Assembly (NCBI RefSeq): GCF_021538675.1 | Contig: NZ_JAJUKH010000001.1 | Location: forward strand, 62,001-126,000 | Source: Paenarthrobacter sp. AR 02 | Lineage (GTDB): Bacteria > Actinomycetota > Actinomycetes > Actinomycetales > Micrococcaceae | DNA: 64,000 bases | Reading direction: 5' to 3' | Part shown: positions 1 to 8,522 of the stretch, one piece after another | How positions within the stretch are numbered: the first letter of the stretch is position 1 | Layout of the letters: each line of letters begins with the position of its first letter | Position numbers and translations under genes: made by a program | Notes under the pieces: model-generated | Seen by the model: only the letters and a program-made list of their open reading frames with translations | The model's database searches: none | What the model was told of the DNA's origin: nothing

Positions 1-1
1 C

Positions 2-292
2 GCCAGGCAGGTGCATAAAGATGCCTTGGGCGATCCGGCGTTCACGGCCACGGCTTTGACCCGGGCATTCACGGGACGCACGGCGCGTTCGCTGGTCAAT
101 GAGTTCGTTCGCGATCACGCTGACGCGCCGGAGGGCTACCCTGCCATTCACCACCTCACCTCACCCGTTCGGGCGGCTTCGTCGGCCGTCGGGGATCCGC
201 ACCGCCTGAACCTGTGGGCGGGTACCGGGTGGCGGCAGTCGCGCACAGGTTCGGCAACGGACGTGGTCAGGGAGTTCCTGAACGGGCTCTGA
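2..292 (+). CDS. Nitronate monooxygenase, C-terminal part only
   Basis: The frame is open at the window edge and ends in TGA at 290-292, so only about the last 96 residues are present. They match the C-terminal end of bacterial nitronate monooxygenases, FMN enzymes that oxidise nitronates to carbonyl compounds. Family-typical strings are AFTGRTARSLVNEF, YPAIHHLTSPVR and LWAGTGWRQ. The FMN-binding barrel lies outside the window. The gene converges on the LysR gene and the two coding ends overlap by about 26 bases. The substrate cannot be told from this fragment. Confidence 0.8.
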   Translation, partial: ARQVHKDALGDPAFTATALTRAFTGRTARSLVNEFVRDHADAPEGYPAIHHLTSPVRAASSAVGDPHRLNLWAGTGWRQSRTGSATDVVREFLNGL

Positions 293-1241
293 CAAGTTCG
301 GCCAGCAGGCCGCCGCCCTCGGTAACCACCATTTCGCGGAACAGCCGGACGGCGTCGGGTTCAAAGCTCCGTTCCCGCCATGCCAGGCCGATTTGCCTGA
401 AAGCGAGTCCGGACTCGATGGCTACTTCAACGAGTCCAAGTTCAGCTTCCGGAAGGAACTGTCCGGTTCCTGAGCCGGGCCCTGCAGGCGGGAGGATGCC
501 GAAGCCCAGGCCTGCGGAAATCAGTCCGCGTGCGGTAGTGGATTCCTGGACTTCGAAGGCGGTCCGGGGGCGGAAGCCAGCCTCCCGGAACAGTTCCTCG
601 CCCAGCGCCCTGAGCCCAACACCGGTGGGCAGGGTGACGTAGGGCTCGTGCCGGAGTTCGGAAAGGCGCACGCTGGGCCGCCCTGCCAGCGGGTGGCGGT
701 AGTGCAGGACAGCCCGCAGCGGTTCACGGTAGAGCGGGAGGGACCGGATGCCCTTGCCATCGGGCGCAATAGGGGCGATCAACGCGAAGTCGGTTTCCCC
801 CGCTGCGAGTTCCTGCAGGCAGTCGTCCCGTGGACCCTGCCTGAGTTCGAAGACGGCCTGGGGATGGCGCCCGCGGAAGGCGCTGATGAGCAGTGGCAGG
901 GTAGCTTCCCCGAACGTGTGTTGGAAGGAGACGCCAATGCGTCCCCGCACGACGTCGGACTCGTGCCTCACCCGGTCCAGTCCGGCTTGGAAGTCCTCCA
1001 GGGCATCTTCGATGTAGGGCAATAAGGTCCTGGCTGCGGGAGTGAGGCGGATGCCCCTGCCGTCCCGGATCAGCAAATCCATGCCGACAATCGCGCTGGC
1101 CCTTGACACGGCCCGGCTAACCGTGGACTGCGGCACCCCAAGCAACTCGGCTGTCTCGGTCATGTGCTCGGTGCGGCCCAGCTGCGCGAGGACAGGCAGG
1201 AGCGGGAGAAGCTGGATGAGCTGATGGTGATCGGGTTCCAT
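267..1241 (-). CDS. LysR-family transcriptional regulator
   Basis: A 324-residue protein with a winged HTH at the N-terminus (MTETAELLGVPQSTVSRAVS, about residues 26-45) and a periplasmic-binding-like effector domain beginning near GVSFQHTFGEATLPLLISAF. Length and layout are standard for LysR regulators. The ATG at 1241 is chosen because AAGGA lies ten bases upstream; a longer frame to 1268 has no such site. It diverges from an MFS exporter, the usual arrangement for a LysR protein that controls its neighbour. The effector is unknown. Confidence 0.9.
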   Translation of the reverse strand: MEPDHHQLIQLLPLLPVLAQLGRTEHMTETAELLGVPQSTVSRAVSRASAIVGMDLLIRDGRGIRLTPAARTLLPYIEDALEDFQAGLDRVRHESDVVRGRIGVSFQHTFGEATLPLLISAFRGRHPQAVFELRQGPRDDCLQELAAGETDFALIAPIAPDGKGIRSLPLYREPLRAVLHYRHPLAGRPSVRLSELRHEPYVTLPTGVGLRALGEELFREAGFRPRTAFEVQESTTARGLISAGLGFGILPPAGPGSGTGQFLPEAELGLVEVAIESGLAFRQIGLAWRERSFEPDAVRLFREMVVTEGGGLLAELVRARSGTP

Positions 1242-1279
1242 GACGGTCCTTGAGCTGGGCAAAAGCACTCATGCTGTGT

Positions 1280-1314
1280 TGCATGAATCATAGCTAACCT
1301 ATGCATTGGATCAT
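1280..1314. promoter_or_regulatory. Candidate LysR operator in the lysR-MFS divergent region
   Basis: Two copies of TGCAT followed shortly by TCAT (1280-1291 and 1302-1314) lie between the divergent genes. The outer parts can also pair, TTGCAT with ATGCAT. LysR regulators usually bind imperfect dyads in this position. The assignment rests on placement and repetition only. Confidence 0.3.
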
Positions 1315-1342
1315 GAAGATGCCTGAAGCCTACTGTTGCCCG

Positions 1343-2569
1343 GTGAGTAAAACGACGGCCATGGAAAACACGCAATCGTGGGAGGGGCATGCCAAAGGGT
1401 CCTCCGGATACCGTCGCGTTTTGGCCGCGTTGGCCCTTGCCGGGGTGGCCACCTTCGCCCAGCTCTACTCCACGCAGGCCGTCCTGCCGCTCATGGCAAG
1501 CGACCTCCACATCACAGCGGCTGAGGCGGCGCTAAGCATCTCCCTGGCAACCGTAGGACTGGCCGCCACGGTTTTGCCGTGGTCGTTTGTGGCAGACCGG
1601 ATCGGCCGGGTACGGGCCATGGCCATCGGCATCGCCGCAGCCACCCTGCTCGGGTTGATGGTTCCGCTTGCACCGACCCTCCCCCTGCTGTTGGGTCTCC
1701 GGACGCTGGAGGGCATGGCCTTGGGCGGCATTCCGGCCATCGCCATCGCCTACCTCAACGAGGAAGTCACCAAGATCCATACCGCCCTCGCAGCGGGCAG
1801 CTACGTCGCGGGAACCACCCTGGGTGGGCTCGCCGGCCGGCTGGTTGCTGGTCCTGTCGGCGAATTGTGGGGCTGGCGCGCCGCGGCCTTGGCCGTCTCC
1901 CTGCTCGCCACCGTCTCAGCCGTGCTTTTCCTGGTACTCGTCCCCAGGCAACGCCGGTTCAGCCCCTCTCCAGCCATGGGATTCCGGGGAGCGGTCAGGA
2001 CCTTGGGCGGACATTCCCGCAATCCCAAACTCCTGGCGCTGTATTTGCAGGCCTTCTTGCTGATGGGCGGATTCGTGGCCGTCTACAACTACCTGGGATT
2101 CCGCCTCCACGCTGAACCATTTGGCCTCCCGACCACCGTGGTGAGCCTCATCTTCCTGGCTTACCTCGCAGGCACCGTCAGTTCACGATGGGCCGCGGGC
2201 CTGACCACCAGGTTCGGCAGGCGCAACGTCCTTCTGGCCGGGATCGCCGTGATGTCCGCAGGCCTGGCCCTGACCCTGGCAGAGAATGTCGCAGCCACGC
2301 TGGCCGGCCTGGTTGTCTTCACGGGAGGCTTCTTCGCGGCGCACAGCGTCGGCTCCGGATGGACCGGCGCCATCGCCACCACGGGCCGCGCCCAGGCCGC
2401 ATCCCTGTACAACCTCTCCTACTACCTGGGCTCGAGCATCATCGGCTGGGCGGGCGGCCTGGCCTTTCAGGCCTACGGGTGGCCCGCTTTGGCGTGGAGC
2501 GTCATGGCACTTTCATGCACGACGGCGGTTGTCACCTTGGCGGTACACCGCCGGAGGTCCGCCGCCTGA
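1343..2569 (+). CDS. MFS transporter, YnfM/DHA1-like
   Basis: A 408-residue membrane protein with about twelve hydrophobic segments. It carries the MFS loop motif between TM2 and TM3 (WSFVADRIGRVRAMAIG), typical of drug or metabolite:H+ antiporters. TM1 includes FAQLYSTQAVLPLMASDL, as in YnfM-like carriers. The start is uncertain. GTG at 1343 has TACTGT six bases upstream and could be leaderless. ATG at 1301 and ATG at 1361 are alternatives and none has a clear ribosome-binding site. It is divergent from the LysR gene that probably regulates it. The substrate is not predictable from sequence. Confidence 0.85.
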   Translation: MSKTTAMENTQSWEGHAKGSSGYRRVLAALALAGVATFAQLYSTQAVLPLMASDLHITAAEAALSISLATVGLAATVLPWSFVADRIGRVRAMAIGIAAATLLGLMVPLAPTLPLLLGLRTLEGMALGGIPAIAIAYLNEEVTKIHTALAAGSYVAGTTLGGLAGRLVAGPVGELWGWRAAALAVSLLATVSAVLFLVLVPRQRRFSPSPAMGFRGAVRTLGGHSRNPKLLALYLQAFLLMGGFVAVYNYLGFRLHAEPFGLPTTVVSLIFLAYLAGTVSSRWAAGLTTRFGRRNVLLAGIAVMSAGLALTLAENVAATLAGLVVFTGGFFAAHSVGSGWTGAIATTGRAQAASLYNLSYYLGSSIIGWAGGLAFQAYGWPALAWSVMALSCTTAVVTLAVHRRRSAA

Positions 2570-2626
2570 TAGTCAGCTGAAGATTTCACGGTCTAGGATG
2601 GATGACAGGCAATTTCAGGAGGATCC

Positions 2627-3133
2627 GTGAGCAACCCCACGAAGAATGTTCGGTCAACCACGGCCAGCACTGAGCCCTTGGACTCGATCGACGAACGTAT
2701 CCTGGCGGCGTTGGTGGATGATGCGCGGATCTCCAACAAGCAATTGGCCGAGCTCGTCGGAATCGCCCCGTCCACGGCTTTGATGCGGACGCGGGCACTG
2801 TCGGAGCGGGGCATCATCGAAGGCTTCGAGGCGGTCCTGAGCTTGCCGGCCATCGGCCGCTCCGTCCAGGCGCTGATTGCTGTCCGGCTCCGCGCCCACG
2901 ACCGCGACCAAATCGACCGTTTCACGGCACGCGTTCCCAAGCTTCCCGCGGTCATCTCCACGTTCCACACCACTGGATCGGTGGACTACCTCCTGCATAT
3001 CGCAGTGGCCAACACCGATGATCTCCGCAATTGGCTCCTGGATAATCTCGCCACCGACCCCGTGGTGGGACACACCGAAACCACCATGGTGTTCCAGCAC
3101 ATTCCGGGAAACCGCGGACCGCTCCCGGAATAG
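2627..3133 (+). CDS. Lrp/AsnC-family transcriptional regulator
   Basis: A 168-residue protein with an N-terminal AsnC-type HTH (LDSIDERILAALVDDARISN, then QLAELVGIAPSTALMRTRAL, about residues 18-62) and a C-terminal RAM/ligand-sensing domain from about residue 85. The GTG start at 2627 follows a strong AGGAGG seven bases upstream. It lies head-on to the MFS gene ending at 3144, and the two stops are about ten bases apart. Lrp-family proteins form octamers and respond to amino acids; the ligand here is unknown. Confidence 0.9.
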   Translation: MSNPTKNVRSTTASTEPLDSIDERILAALVDDARISNKQLAELVGIAPSTALMRTRALSERGIIEGFEAVLSLPAIGRSVQALIAVRLRAHDRDQIDRFTARVPKLPAVISTFHTTGSVDYLLHIAVANTDDLRNWLLDNLATDPVVGHTETTMVFQHIPGNRGPLPE

Positions 3134-3143
3134 CTGCGAACTG

Positions 3144-4379
3144 TCAGGCCCGCAGGGCGCTCCGGAGAGACACCGCCGCCAAGGCCAATGCCGCCACTCC
3201 GCAGAGGACCGTGAAACCCACGACGGCGGCCTGCAGCCCGAGTGGGGAGACGGCCAGTCCCAGCCCAATCACCGGAACGGCGCTGCCCAAGTACGTGATC
3301 ACGTAGACCGTGCTGATGACCTGTGCATGACGTGCCGCTTCGACTTTTCCGGCCACCTCGTTGAAGACCTGGCGGAAAGCAATGCCTTGGCCCGCTCCGG
3401 CCGTAACGCTTGCGGCCACAAGAAGCCATGGACTCGACCACGCAGCCGCTGCTCCCACCAGGACCACGGAGACACCCAGGATGGCCAACGCAACGGGGAC
3501 CACGAATCGTCCACGGGTCCCCAGGAGTTGGCTCAGGGCCGAAGCTCCCAGGGTGACACCGGCCAGGGCTCCTATCAACGGCCGCGAATCGGCGTGCACC
3601 ACCGTGGCGAAATATCCCGGCGCCAGGGACAAGCAAAAGCCGAACACCGCAAAGCTCAGGAATCCGGTGGCCGCTGCCATCCAGAAGGCACCGCGCGCGT
3701 CCTTGGAAATGGACGGCTTCCTGGGGGCCAGGACCTTCAATGGCCTGGGGCCTTCCGCAGGCGCAATGGCCGGCCGGGCTTTGAGTAACCACAGCGGTAT
3801 GAGGGCGGCCAGCAGCACTGCGGAGTGAACGTAGTAGGGCGTACGTGTGGGGTCCGGCAGGAGCGACAACAGGCCGCCGATTGCCGGGCCTGCCGCTACG
3901 CCGCCGGCCGAGGAGAGCAGAGTGAAACGTGAAGCCCAGTCCGGCCTTTGGGGCAGCAATTCCCGGAGTGCAGCGGAGCTCGCACCGGTGGCCAGACCCA
4001 CGGCCACGCCCTGGAGTGCCCGGCCCATGGACAACGTCACCAGGCTGTCTGCGTTGGCGAAGATCATGCCGCCCACCAAACCCACCAACACAGCCAGGAC
4101 CAGCGCAGCACGCCGCCCGATGTGGTCGGACCAATGACCGGCCACCATAAGCACCGCAACCAACGCCAGGACGTAGCTTGAGAAGGCGATGGTCACGTCA
4201 AGGGAGGACAGCCCGATCCTGGCCTGAAGCAACGGGTACAAGGGCGTGGCGAGGTTGGCGCCAACCAGCAGTGTGAAGATCACAACCCCGGCAAGGACCA
4301 GCCGGGCGGTGGTGGAGGCATCCCATCCCCAGCGTGCGGCGGTGGCCGGACGCATGCGGAGTTCGCTCAAGACAGTCAT
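3144..4379 (-). CDS. MFS transporter
   Basis: A 411-residue, roughly twelve-TM protein with the MFS motif A between TM2 and TM3 (GHWSDHIGRRAALVLAVL). The ATG at 4379 is preferred because GAAGG lies seven bases upstream; in-frame upstream starts are possible. Position 1 of TM1 contains ANLATPLYPLLQ, as in sugar-efflux or Bcr-like carriers, but the substrate is not identifiable. It diverges from the AsnC-type regulator at 4534 and is probably controlled by it. Confidence 0.85.
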   Translation of the reverse strand: MTVLSELRMRPATAARWGWDASTTARLVLAGVVIFTLLVGANLATPLYPLLQARIGLSSLDVTIAFSSYVLALVAVLMVAGHWSDHIGRRAALVLAVLVGLVGGMIFANADSLVTLSMGRALQGVAVGLATGASSAALRELLPQRPDWASRFTLLSSAGGVAAGPAIGGLLSLLPDPTRTPYYVHSAVLLAALIPLWLLKARPAIAPAEGPRPLKVLAPRKPSISKDARGAFWMAAATGFLSFAVFGFCLSLAPGYFATVVHADSRPLIGALAGVTLGASALSQLLGTRGRFVVPVALAILGVSVVLVGAAAAWSSPWLLVAASVTAGAGQGIAFRQVFNEVAGKVEAARHAQVISTVYVITYLGSAVPVIGLGLAVSPLGLQAAVVGFTVLCGVAALALAAVSLRSALRA

Positions 4380-4450
4380 TTCCATGCCTTCGGGCTCGGT
4401 GGCCGGGCCGGGGCGTCCTTGTGGGAGAACCAGCACGACTGAACAGTGAT

Positions 4451-4470
4451 GGCAATAGAATGCAATAGAG
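4451..4470. promoter_or_regulatory. Tandem 10-bp repeat in the MFS-AsnC divergent region
   Basis: GGCAATAGAA is followed directly by TGCAATAGAG, eight of ten bases identical and exactly one helical turn apart, between two divergent genes. This placement suits an operator for the AsnC-type protein encoded at 4534. No footprint-type information is available from sequence. Confidence 0.3.
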
Positions 4471-4533
4471 CTGCGCTCAAAGAAGCGAACAAGTACAAGA
4501 ATTGATCAAAAGGCTCAAAGTGTAGCCGTCAGA

Positions 4534-5076
4534 GTGAGCTGGAGTGACCATTTGAACAGTCTTGACCCCATGGACCTGAAAATCCTGCTGGAACTCATCC
4601 GGGACCCCCGCATCCAGGTCGCCGAACTGAGCGAAGCGCTGGGCATAGCCCGCAATACTGCGCAGAGCCGAATCAAGCGGCTTCTACGCTCCGGAGTCCT
4701 GCAGGCAGCAGGCCGAGAAGTGGACCTCGAAAAGGTGGGGTACGACGTCGTCGCTTTCGTCACGATCGAAGTCACCCACCGTGAACTGGACGGCGTCATC
4801 GGGGCGTTGCGCCTGATACCGCAGGTGCTCGAAGTCCACGAAATCTCCGGCCGCGGTGATCTCTGGTGCAGGGTGGTTGCGACGGACACCCACAACCTCC
4901 AATCCGCCCTGCGCGCCGTCCTTCGCACCAAGGGAGTGATCAGGACCGAAACGGTTCTGGCGCTGCACACGCATATTCCCTACCGGACCGAGCCACTGAT
5001 CGGAAGGATGGCTGCAGCTCCAACACGCGGCAAGTCCGAAGGGCAGAGCCCCGGAGCGGCGGCCCGGGCCGACTAG
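4534..5076 (+). CDS. Lrp/AsnC-family transcriptional regulator
   Basis: A 180-residue protein. The HTH covers about residues 10-60 (LDPMDLKILLELIRDPRIQV, then LSEALGIARNTAQSRIKRLL), followed by an alpha-beta RAM domain (VAFVTIEVTHRELDGVIGAL) and a polar tail of about 25 residues. GTG at 4534 is taken as the start; ATG at 4570 is possible but would trim the first helix. It diverges from the MFS gene and probably controls it. It is more distant from the Lrp protein at 2627 than a recent duplicate would be. Confidence 0.88.
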   Translation: MSWSDHLNSLDPMDLKILLELIRDPRIQVAELSEALGIARNTAQSRIKRLLRSGVLQAAGREVDLEKVGYDVVAFVTIEVTHRELDGVIGALRLIPQVLEVHEISGRGDLWCRVVATDTHNLQSALRAVLRTKGVIRTETVLALHTHIPYRTEPLIGRMAAAPTRGKSEGQSPGAAARAD

Positions 5077-5079
5077 GAT
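5074..5079 (+). promoter_or_regulatory. -10 element TAGGAT for a leaderless DUF1761 gene
   Basis: TAGGAT ends seven bases before the ATG at 5087, which places the transcription start at or next to the start codon. No ribosome-binding site is present in between. Confidence 0.5.
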
Positions 5080-5086
5080 TTCTTGC

Positions 5087-5512
5087 ATGGATTGGCTCTC
5101 ACACATCTCCCAGATCAATTGGCTCGCCGTGCTTTTGGCATTCGTTTCAAGCATGGTGATCGGCTTTGTCTGGTACATGCCAGCCGTTCTTGGAGGACGG
5201 TGGATGCAGGCAATTGGCAAGACCGAAGACGATCTCAAGAACATTGAGGGCGGCGCCGGCATCTGGGTCCCCATGATGGTTGCAGCAGCCGTCACCAGCA
5301 TCCTGCTGGCCATCCTCATCAGCGCGCTGGGACTGAACACATTCCTTGCAGGTGGCTTCTTCGCCCTGGTCATTGCCTTGGTTTTCCGCTCCGGCGGGCA
5401 CGTTATCCATAACGGATTCGCAGGACGCCCCACGGCAGTGACGTTGATCGATTCGGGCCACGACCTGGTGGCCATGACTGTCGCCGGGGCCATCATCGGG
5501 GCCATGCAGTAG
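5087..5512 (+). CDS. DUF1761 membrane protein
   Basis: A 141-residue protein with about four membrane segments. The N-terminal stretch INWLAVLLAFVSSMVIGFVW followed by YMPAVLGGRWMQA is the DUF1761 signature, and the length is normal for that family. Its biochemical role is not known. It lies eleven bases after the AsnC stop and ten bases before corA, but the -10-like hexamer upstream suggests its own promoter. Confidence 0.85.
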   Translation: MDWLSHISQINWLAVLLAFVSSMVIGFVWYMPAVLGGRWMQAIGKTEDDLKNIEGGAGIWVPMMVAAAVTSILLAILISALGLNTFLAGGFFALVIALVFRSGGHVIHNGFAGRPTAVTLIDSGHDLVAMTVAGAIIGAMQ

Positions 5513-5522
5513 CGTTCAACCA

Positions 5523-6518
5523 GTGACCATCATCGACAATGCCGTATACGTAGACGGCGTACGCACTGCCACCCCCAGCAGCCTTGAGCAGACTTTCGAA
5601 ACCCTTTCGGTCCACGGGGGCATGGCCTGGATCGGCTTGTACCGGCCAACACAGGAGGAAATGGCGGCGGTTGCCGCTGAGTTCGGCCTCCACGAACTGG
5701 CAGTGGAAGACGCTGTCTCGGCGCATCAGAGGCCCAAGCTGGAGCGCTACGACCACAGCCTGTTCACGGTGCTGCGCCCCGCCCGCTACCTGGACGAGAC
5801 CGAGACCGTGGAATTCGGCGAACTCCATGTCTTCACCGGCCCGAACTTCGTGGTCACCATCCGGCATGCTGAAACGGGAGGAGTGGCCCGCGTCCGCAAG
5901 CGTTTGGAAGAACGCCCCGATCTGCTGCGGCACGGTCCGGAAGCCGTGCTGTATGCGCTCGTGGACCAGGTGGTGGACGATTATGCGCCCGTGATCGCCG
6001 GGCTGGAAAACGACATCGACGAGATCGAAGACCAACTTTTCAGCGGCGACAGTTCGGTATCGCGCCGGATCTACGAACTCTCGCGGGAAGTTATCCAGTT
6101 CCAGCGGGCCATCCATCCCCTCCCGGAAATGATGGACCTCCTGAAAAGGGGCTTCGAAAAATACGGTGTGGACATCGAGTTGCAGCGTTCCCTGCGGGAT
6201 GTCGAGGACCATGCACAACGGGTCATTTCCCGTGCGAATTCGTTCCGGGACATCCTCCAGAACGCGCTCACCCTGGACGGAACGCTCACGGCGAACCGCC
6301 AGAACGAGGCCAGTGCCGCACAAAACGAGCAGGTCAAGAAGATCTCCTCCTGGGCGGCCATCCTCTTCGCCCCGTCCTTCGTGGCAGGCGTCTACGGAAT
6401 GAACTTCGACAATATGCCTGAGTTGCACTGGGAGTACGGGTATCCCCTGGCAATTGGCCTGATGTTCGGCGCCGCCCTGCTTATGTACCTCATCTTCAAG
6501 CGCAAAGGATGGCTGTGA
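5523..6518 (+). CDS. corA: CorA-type magnesium/cobalt transporter
   Basis: A 331-residue protein with a long cytoplasmic N-terminal domain and two C-terminal membrane helices. The pore motif YGMN is present (GVYGMNFDNMPELHWEYGYP, about residues 289-308), followed by TM2 and the basic tail IFKRKGWL. The family forms pentameric Mg2+ channels gated by intracellular Mg2+. The start is GTG at 5523. The stop overlaps the next gene by ten bases, so the two are probably translated from one mRNA. No Mg2+ riboswitch is visible upstream. Confidence 0.93.
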   Translation: MTIIDNAVYVDGVRTATPSSLEQTFETLSVHGGMAWIGLYRPTQEEMAAVAAEFGLHELAVEDAVSAHQRPKLERYDHSLFTVLRPARYLDETETVEFGELHVFTGPNFVVTIRHAETGGVARVRKRLEERPDLLRHGPEAVLYALVDQVVDDYAPVIAGLENDIDEIEDQLFSGDSSVSRRIYELSREVIQFQRAIHPLPEMMDLLKRGFEKYGVDIELQRSLRDVEDHAQRVISRANSFRDILQNALTLDGTLTANRQNEASAAQNEQVKKISSWAAILFAPSFVAGVYGMNFDNMPELHWEYGYPLAIGLMFGAALLMYLIFKRKGWL

Positions 6519-7663
6519 CACCAACCCTGGGGATCGGTCCGGCGGTACGTTCCGCCCGCCTCGCCATGGTTGACGACATAGCGGACGACGCCGGCCGCTC
6601 CGGTTTCGAGCTCGAGTACAGCCAGCGCCAAGCAGCCGAGCGGTTGGCGGCTTTTGGCGCCCAACTGACCGGCCGCCGTCGTGCGCTGTCCCGAAAGGTG
6701 CCACGGAGCCTCTACCTTCACGGCCCTGTGGGCCGCGGCAAGACCTGGCTGATGGACAGCTTCTACGCCAGGTTGCCCGTTCGGAAGCGGCGAGTGCATT
6801 TCCACGATTTCTTCCGCTCGCTCCATGCAGGCACGCATGGGCCTGCTGCGGGTAACGGAACCATGATCCAGCAGTCCGTTGATGCGCTCCTGGCCGACAT
6901 CGATGTGCTCTTTTTTGACGAGTTCCATGTCCATGACGTCGGAGACGGAATGTTCATCGCCCGCCTGCTCCGGGATGCGGCCAAACGACGCATTCCCTTG
7001 GTGGTGACCTCGAACTACGCTCCGGACGAGCTCCTGCCCAACCCCTTATGGCACGAGCATTTCGTGCCCACCATCGAGGCCATCAAAGACATGATGGACG
7101 TCGTTGAGATCTCCGGCGCTTTGGATTTCCGGCGCATACCTGCAGGCGCCGACTCCCCCGCGAACCCCTCGGAAGGGTTCCGGTCCGGCCGCATCATTAC
7201 GCCCGGGACGCCCGCGCAACTGGGTCGCCTTGGCCTCTTCACACCTGCCCTGATCCAGAGCCGCGTTTTGACCCCCACCACGCATCCGATCGTCGTCAGG
7301 AATTCCGATCCGGATCTGCTCTGGGTGGGCTTTGACGAGCTGTGCGGAGGGCTGACGTCGCCCGCGGACTACCTTGCCCTGGCTGACAGCTACGCCACGT
7401 GGGTGATCGACGATGTTCCCTCACCAGCAGGAAACCACCCTTCGCTGGCGCCCGCCTGGCAGCGGTTCAGCAACGTGGTGGACGTGCTCCACGATCAGGA
7501 CATCACACTGTTCCTGGTAGGCAAGGGTCCCCTGGACTGGGACGGCGCCGGTTCCGGAAGCGTTATGCCGGTGGATCTGGCACGTATCGCGAGCCGCCTG
7601 TCCCTGCTGGCCCGGTGCGAATCAGGCAGACCACTCGAACGCGAGGAGTCCGCCGGAAGCTGA
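6509..7663 (+). CDS. zapE: ZapE/AFG1-like ATPase
   Basis: A 384-residue P-loop ATPase. Walker A is YLHGPVGRGKTWLMDSF (about residues 68-84) and Walker B is IDVLFFDEFHVHDV (about 131-144). Sensor-type VVTSNYAPDELLPN and VPTIEAIKDMMDVV are typical of the AFG1/ZapE family. E. coli ZapE acts at the division ring, while mitochondrial AFG1 handles misassembled membrane proteins; which role applies here is not shown. The ATG lies inside the end of corA. A hairpin overlaps the stop codon. Confidence 0.88.
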   Translation: MAVTPTLGIGPAVRSARLAMVDDIADDAGRSGFELEYSQRQAAERLAAFGAQLTGRRRALSRKVPRSLYLHGPVGRGKTWLMDSFYARLPVRKRRVHFHDFFRSLHAGTHGPAAGNGTMIQQSVDALLADIDVLFFDEFHVHDVGDGMFIARLLRDAAKRRIPLVVTSNYAPDELLPNPLWHEHFVPTIEAIKDMMDVVEISGALDFRRIPAGADSPANPSEGFRSGRIITPGTPAQLGRLGLFTPALIQSRVLTPTTHPIVVRNSDPDLLWVGFDELCGGLTSPADYLALADSYATWVIDDVPSPAGNHPSLAPAWQRFSNVVDVLHDQDITLFLVGKGPLDWDGAGSGSVMPVDLARIASRLSLLARCESGRPLEREESAGS

Positions 7664-7674
7664 ACTTCCGGCGG
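7650..7674 (+). terminator. Hairpin at the end of zapE
   Basis: CCGCCGGAAG and CTTCCGGCGG form a perfect 10-bp stem with a five-base loop that spans the zapE stop codon. No clear T-run follows, so it may be a weak terminator between the convergent zapE and crcB units. Confidence 0.5.
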
Positions 7675-7716
7675 CCGTCCTGGTGTCCGGATGCCTGGAG
7701 GGCGCCGCCAGCGGGG

Positions 7717-8082
7717 TTAAAGAACAGCGATCCACACGCCGGTTGCAGCGGCCAGAACGCTGGCGGCCAGTGTTCCCAGCCCGTTGACCAGCGCCAAACC
7801 CGTTCGACCGCTTTGGACCAGGCGAATGGTCTCCAGGCTGGCCGTACTGAATGTGGTGTAACCACCCAGGAAGCCTGTGCCGGCGATCAGCAGCAGCGAC
7901 TCGGGTGCCTGCCCACGCATGACAAGTCCGGCGAGGAAGCCCAGCAACAACGAACCGGAAACGTTGATCACAATGGTGCCCCACGGCAACGCGGTCCGGA
8001 AGCGTGCACGGACGAGTCCATCCACGACGAATCGGGCCGCCGCGCCCAGTCCGCCTGCGAGTGCCAGAAGGACAACTGTCAT
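7717..8082 (-). CDS. crcB: Fluoride channel CrcB/Fluc, second subunit
   Basis: A 121-residue, four-TM protein. GGLGAAARFVVDGLV, TIVINVSGSLLLGFLAGL and GTGFLGGYTTFSTASLET are the conserved CrcB/Fluc strings, including the GGYTTFST phenylalanine-box region. Its ATG overlaps the stop of the first crcB by four bases (ATGA), so the two are translationally coupled. Paired crcB genes in Gram-positive bacteria usually encode a heterodimeric F- exporter. No fluoride riboswitch is evident upstream of the unit. Confidence 0.93.
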   Translation of the reverse strand: MTVVLLALAGGLGAAARFVVDGLVRARFRTALPWGTIVINVSGSLLLGFLAGLVMRGQAPESLLLIAGTGFLGGYTTFSTASLETIRLVQSGRTGLALVNGLGTLAASVLAAATGVWIAVL

Positions 8083-8522
8083 GACGTCCGGCCTTTGACG
8101 AGCCTGTGCTGCCACGAACCCAACCAGATACCTGCCGTGGTAGCGGCAGCACCGCCCACGAGGCTGGCGGCAAGATAACCCATAGCTGCGGGCGCCGTTC
8201 CTGCTGCAAACAAGTGCACAGCGTCCACTGCCAAGGTGCTGTACGTGGTGTAGGCGCCCAAGAACCCCGTTCCCAAGGCGAGCCTGAGGACCCTGCGGCT
8301 TCCGGCGTCGGGCCCCCTGCGTGACAATCCTTCGAGCAGTGCACCGAGCGCCAAAGCGCCGGTCAGGTTGATCACCAGGGTGGCAAGAGGCCACCCCCCT
8401 GGCGCCGGAATGATCAAACCAAGGCCGTAGCGCGCGAGCGCTCCCAGGACCCCACCTCCAGCCACCGTTCCAATGAATGGCCAATGAAGGTGGACCGGTC
8501 GCTTGGCCTCAGTTGTCGTCAT
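8079..8522 (-). CDS. crcB: Fluoride channel CrcB/Fluc, first subunit
   Basis: A 147-residue, four-TM protein with the CrcB motifs GVLGALARYGLG, ATLVINLTGALALGALLEGL and GTGFLGAYTTYSTLAVDA. It is longer than its partner by an N-terminal extension of about 20 residues. The start lies inside the universal stress protein gene (14-base overlap) and the end overlaps the second crcB, so the order is usp-crcB-crcB in one transcript. The pair probably forms a dual-topology fluoride channel in the cytoplasmic membrane. Confidence 0.93.
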   Translation of the reverse strand: MTTTEAKRPVHLHWPFIGTVAGGGVLGALARYGLGLIIPAPGGWPLATLVINLTGALALGALLEGLSRRGPDAGSRRVLRLALGTGFLGAYTTYSTLAVDAVHLFAAGTAPAAMGYLAASLVGGAAATTAGIWLGSWQHRLVKGRTS

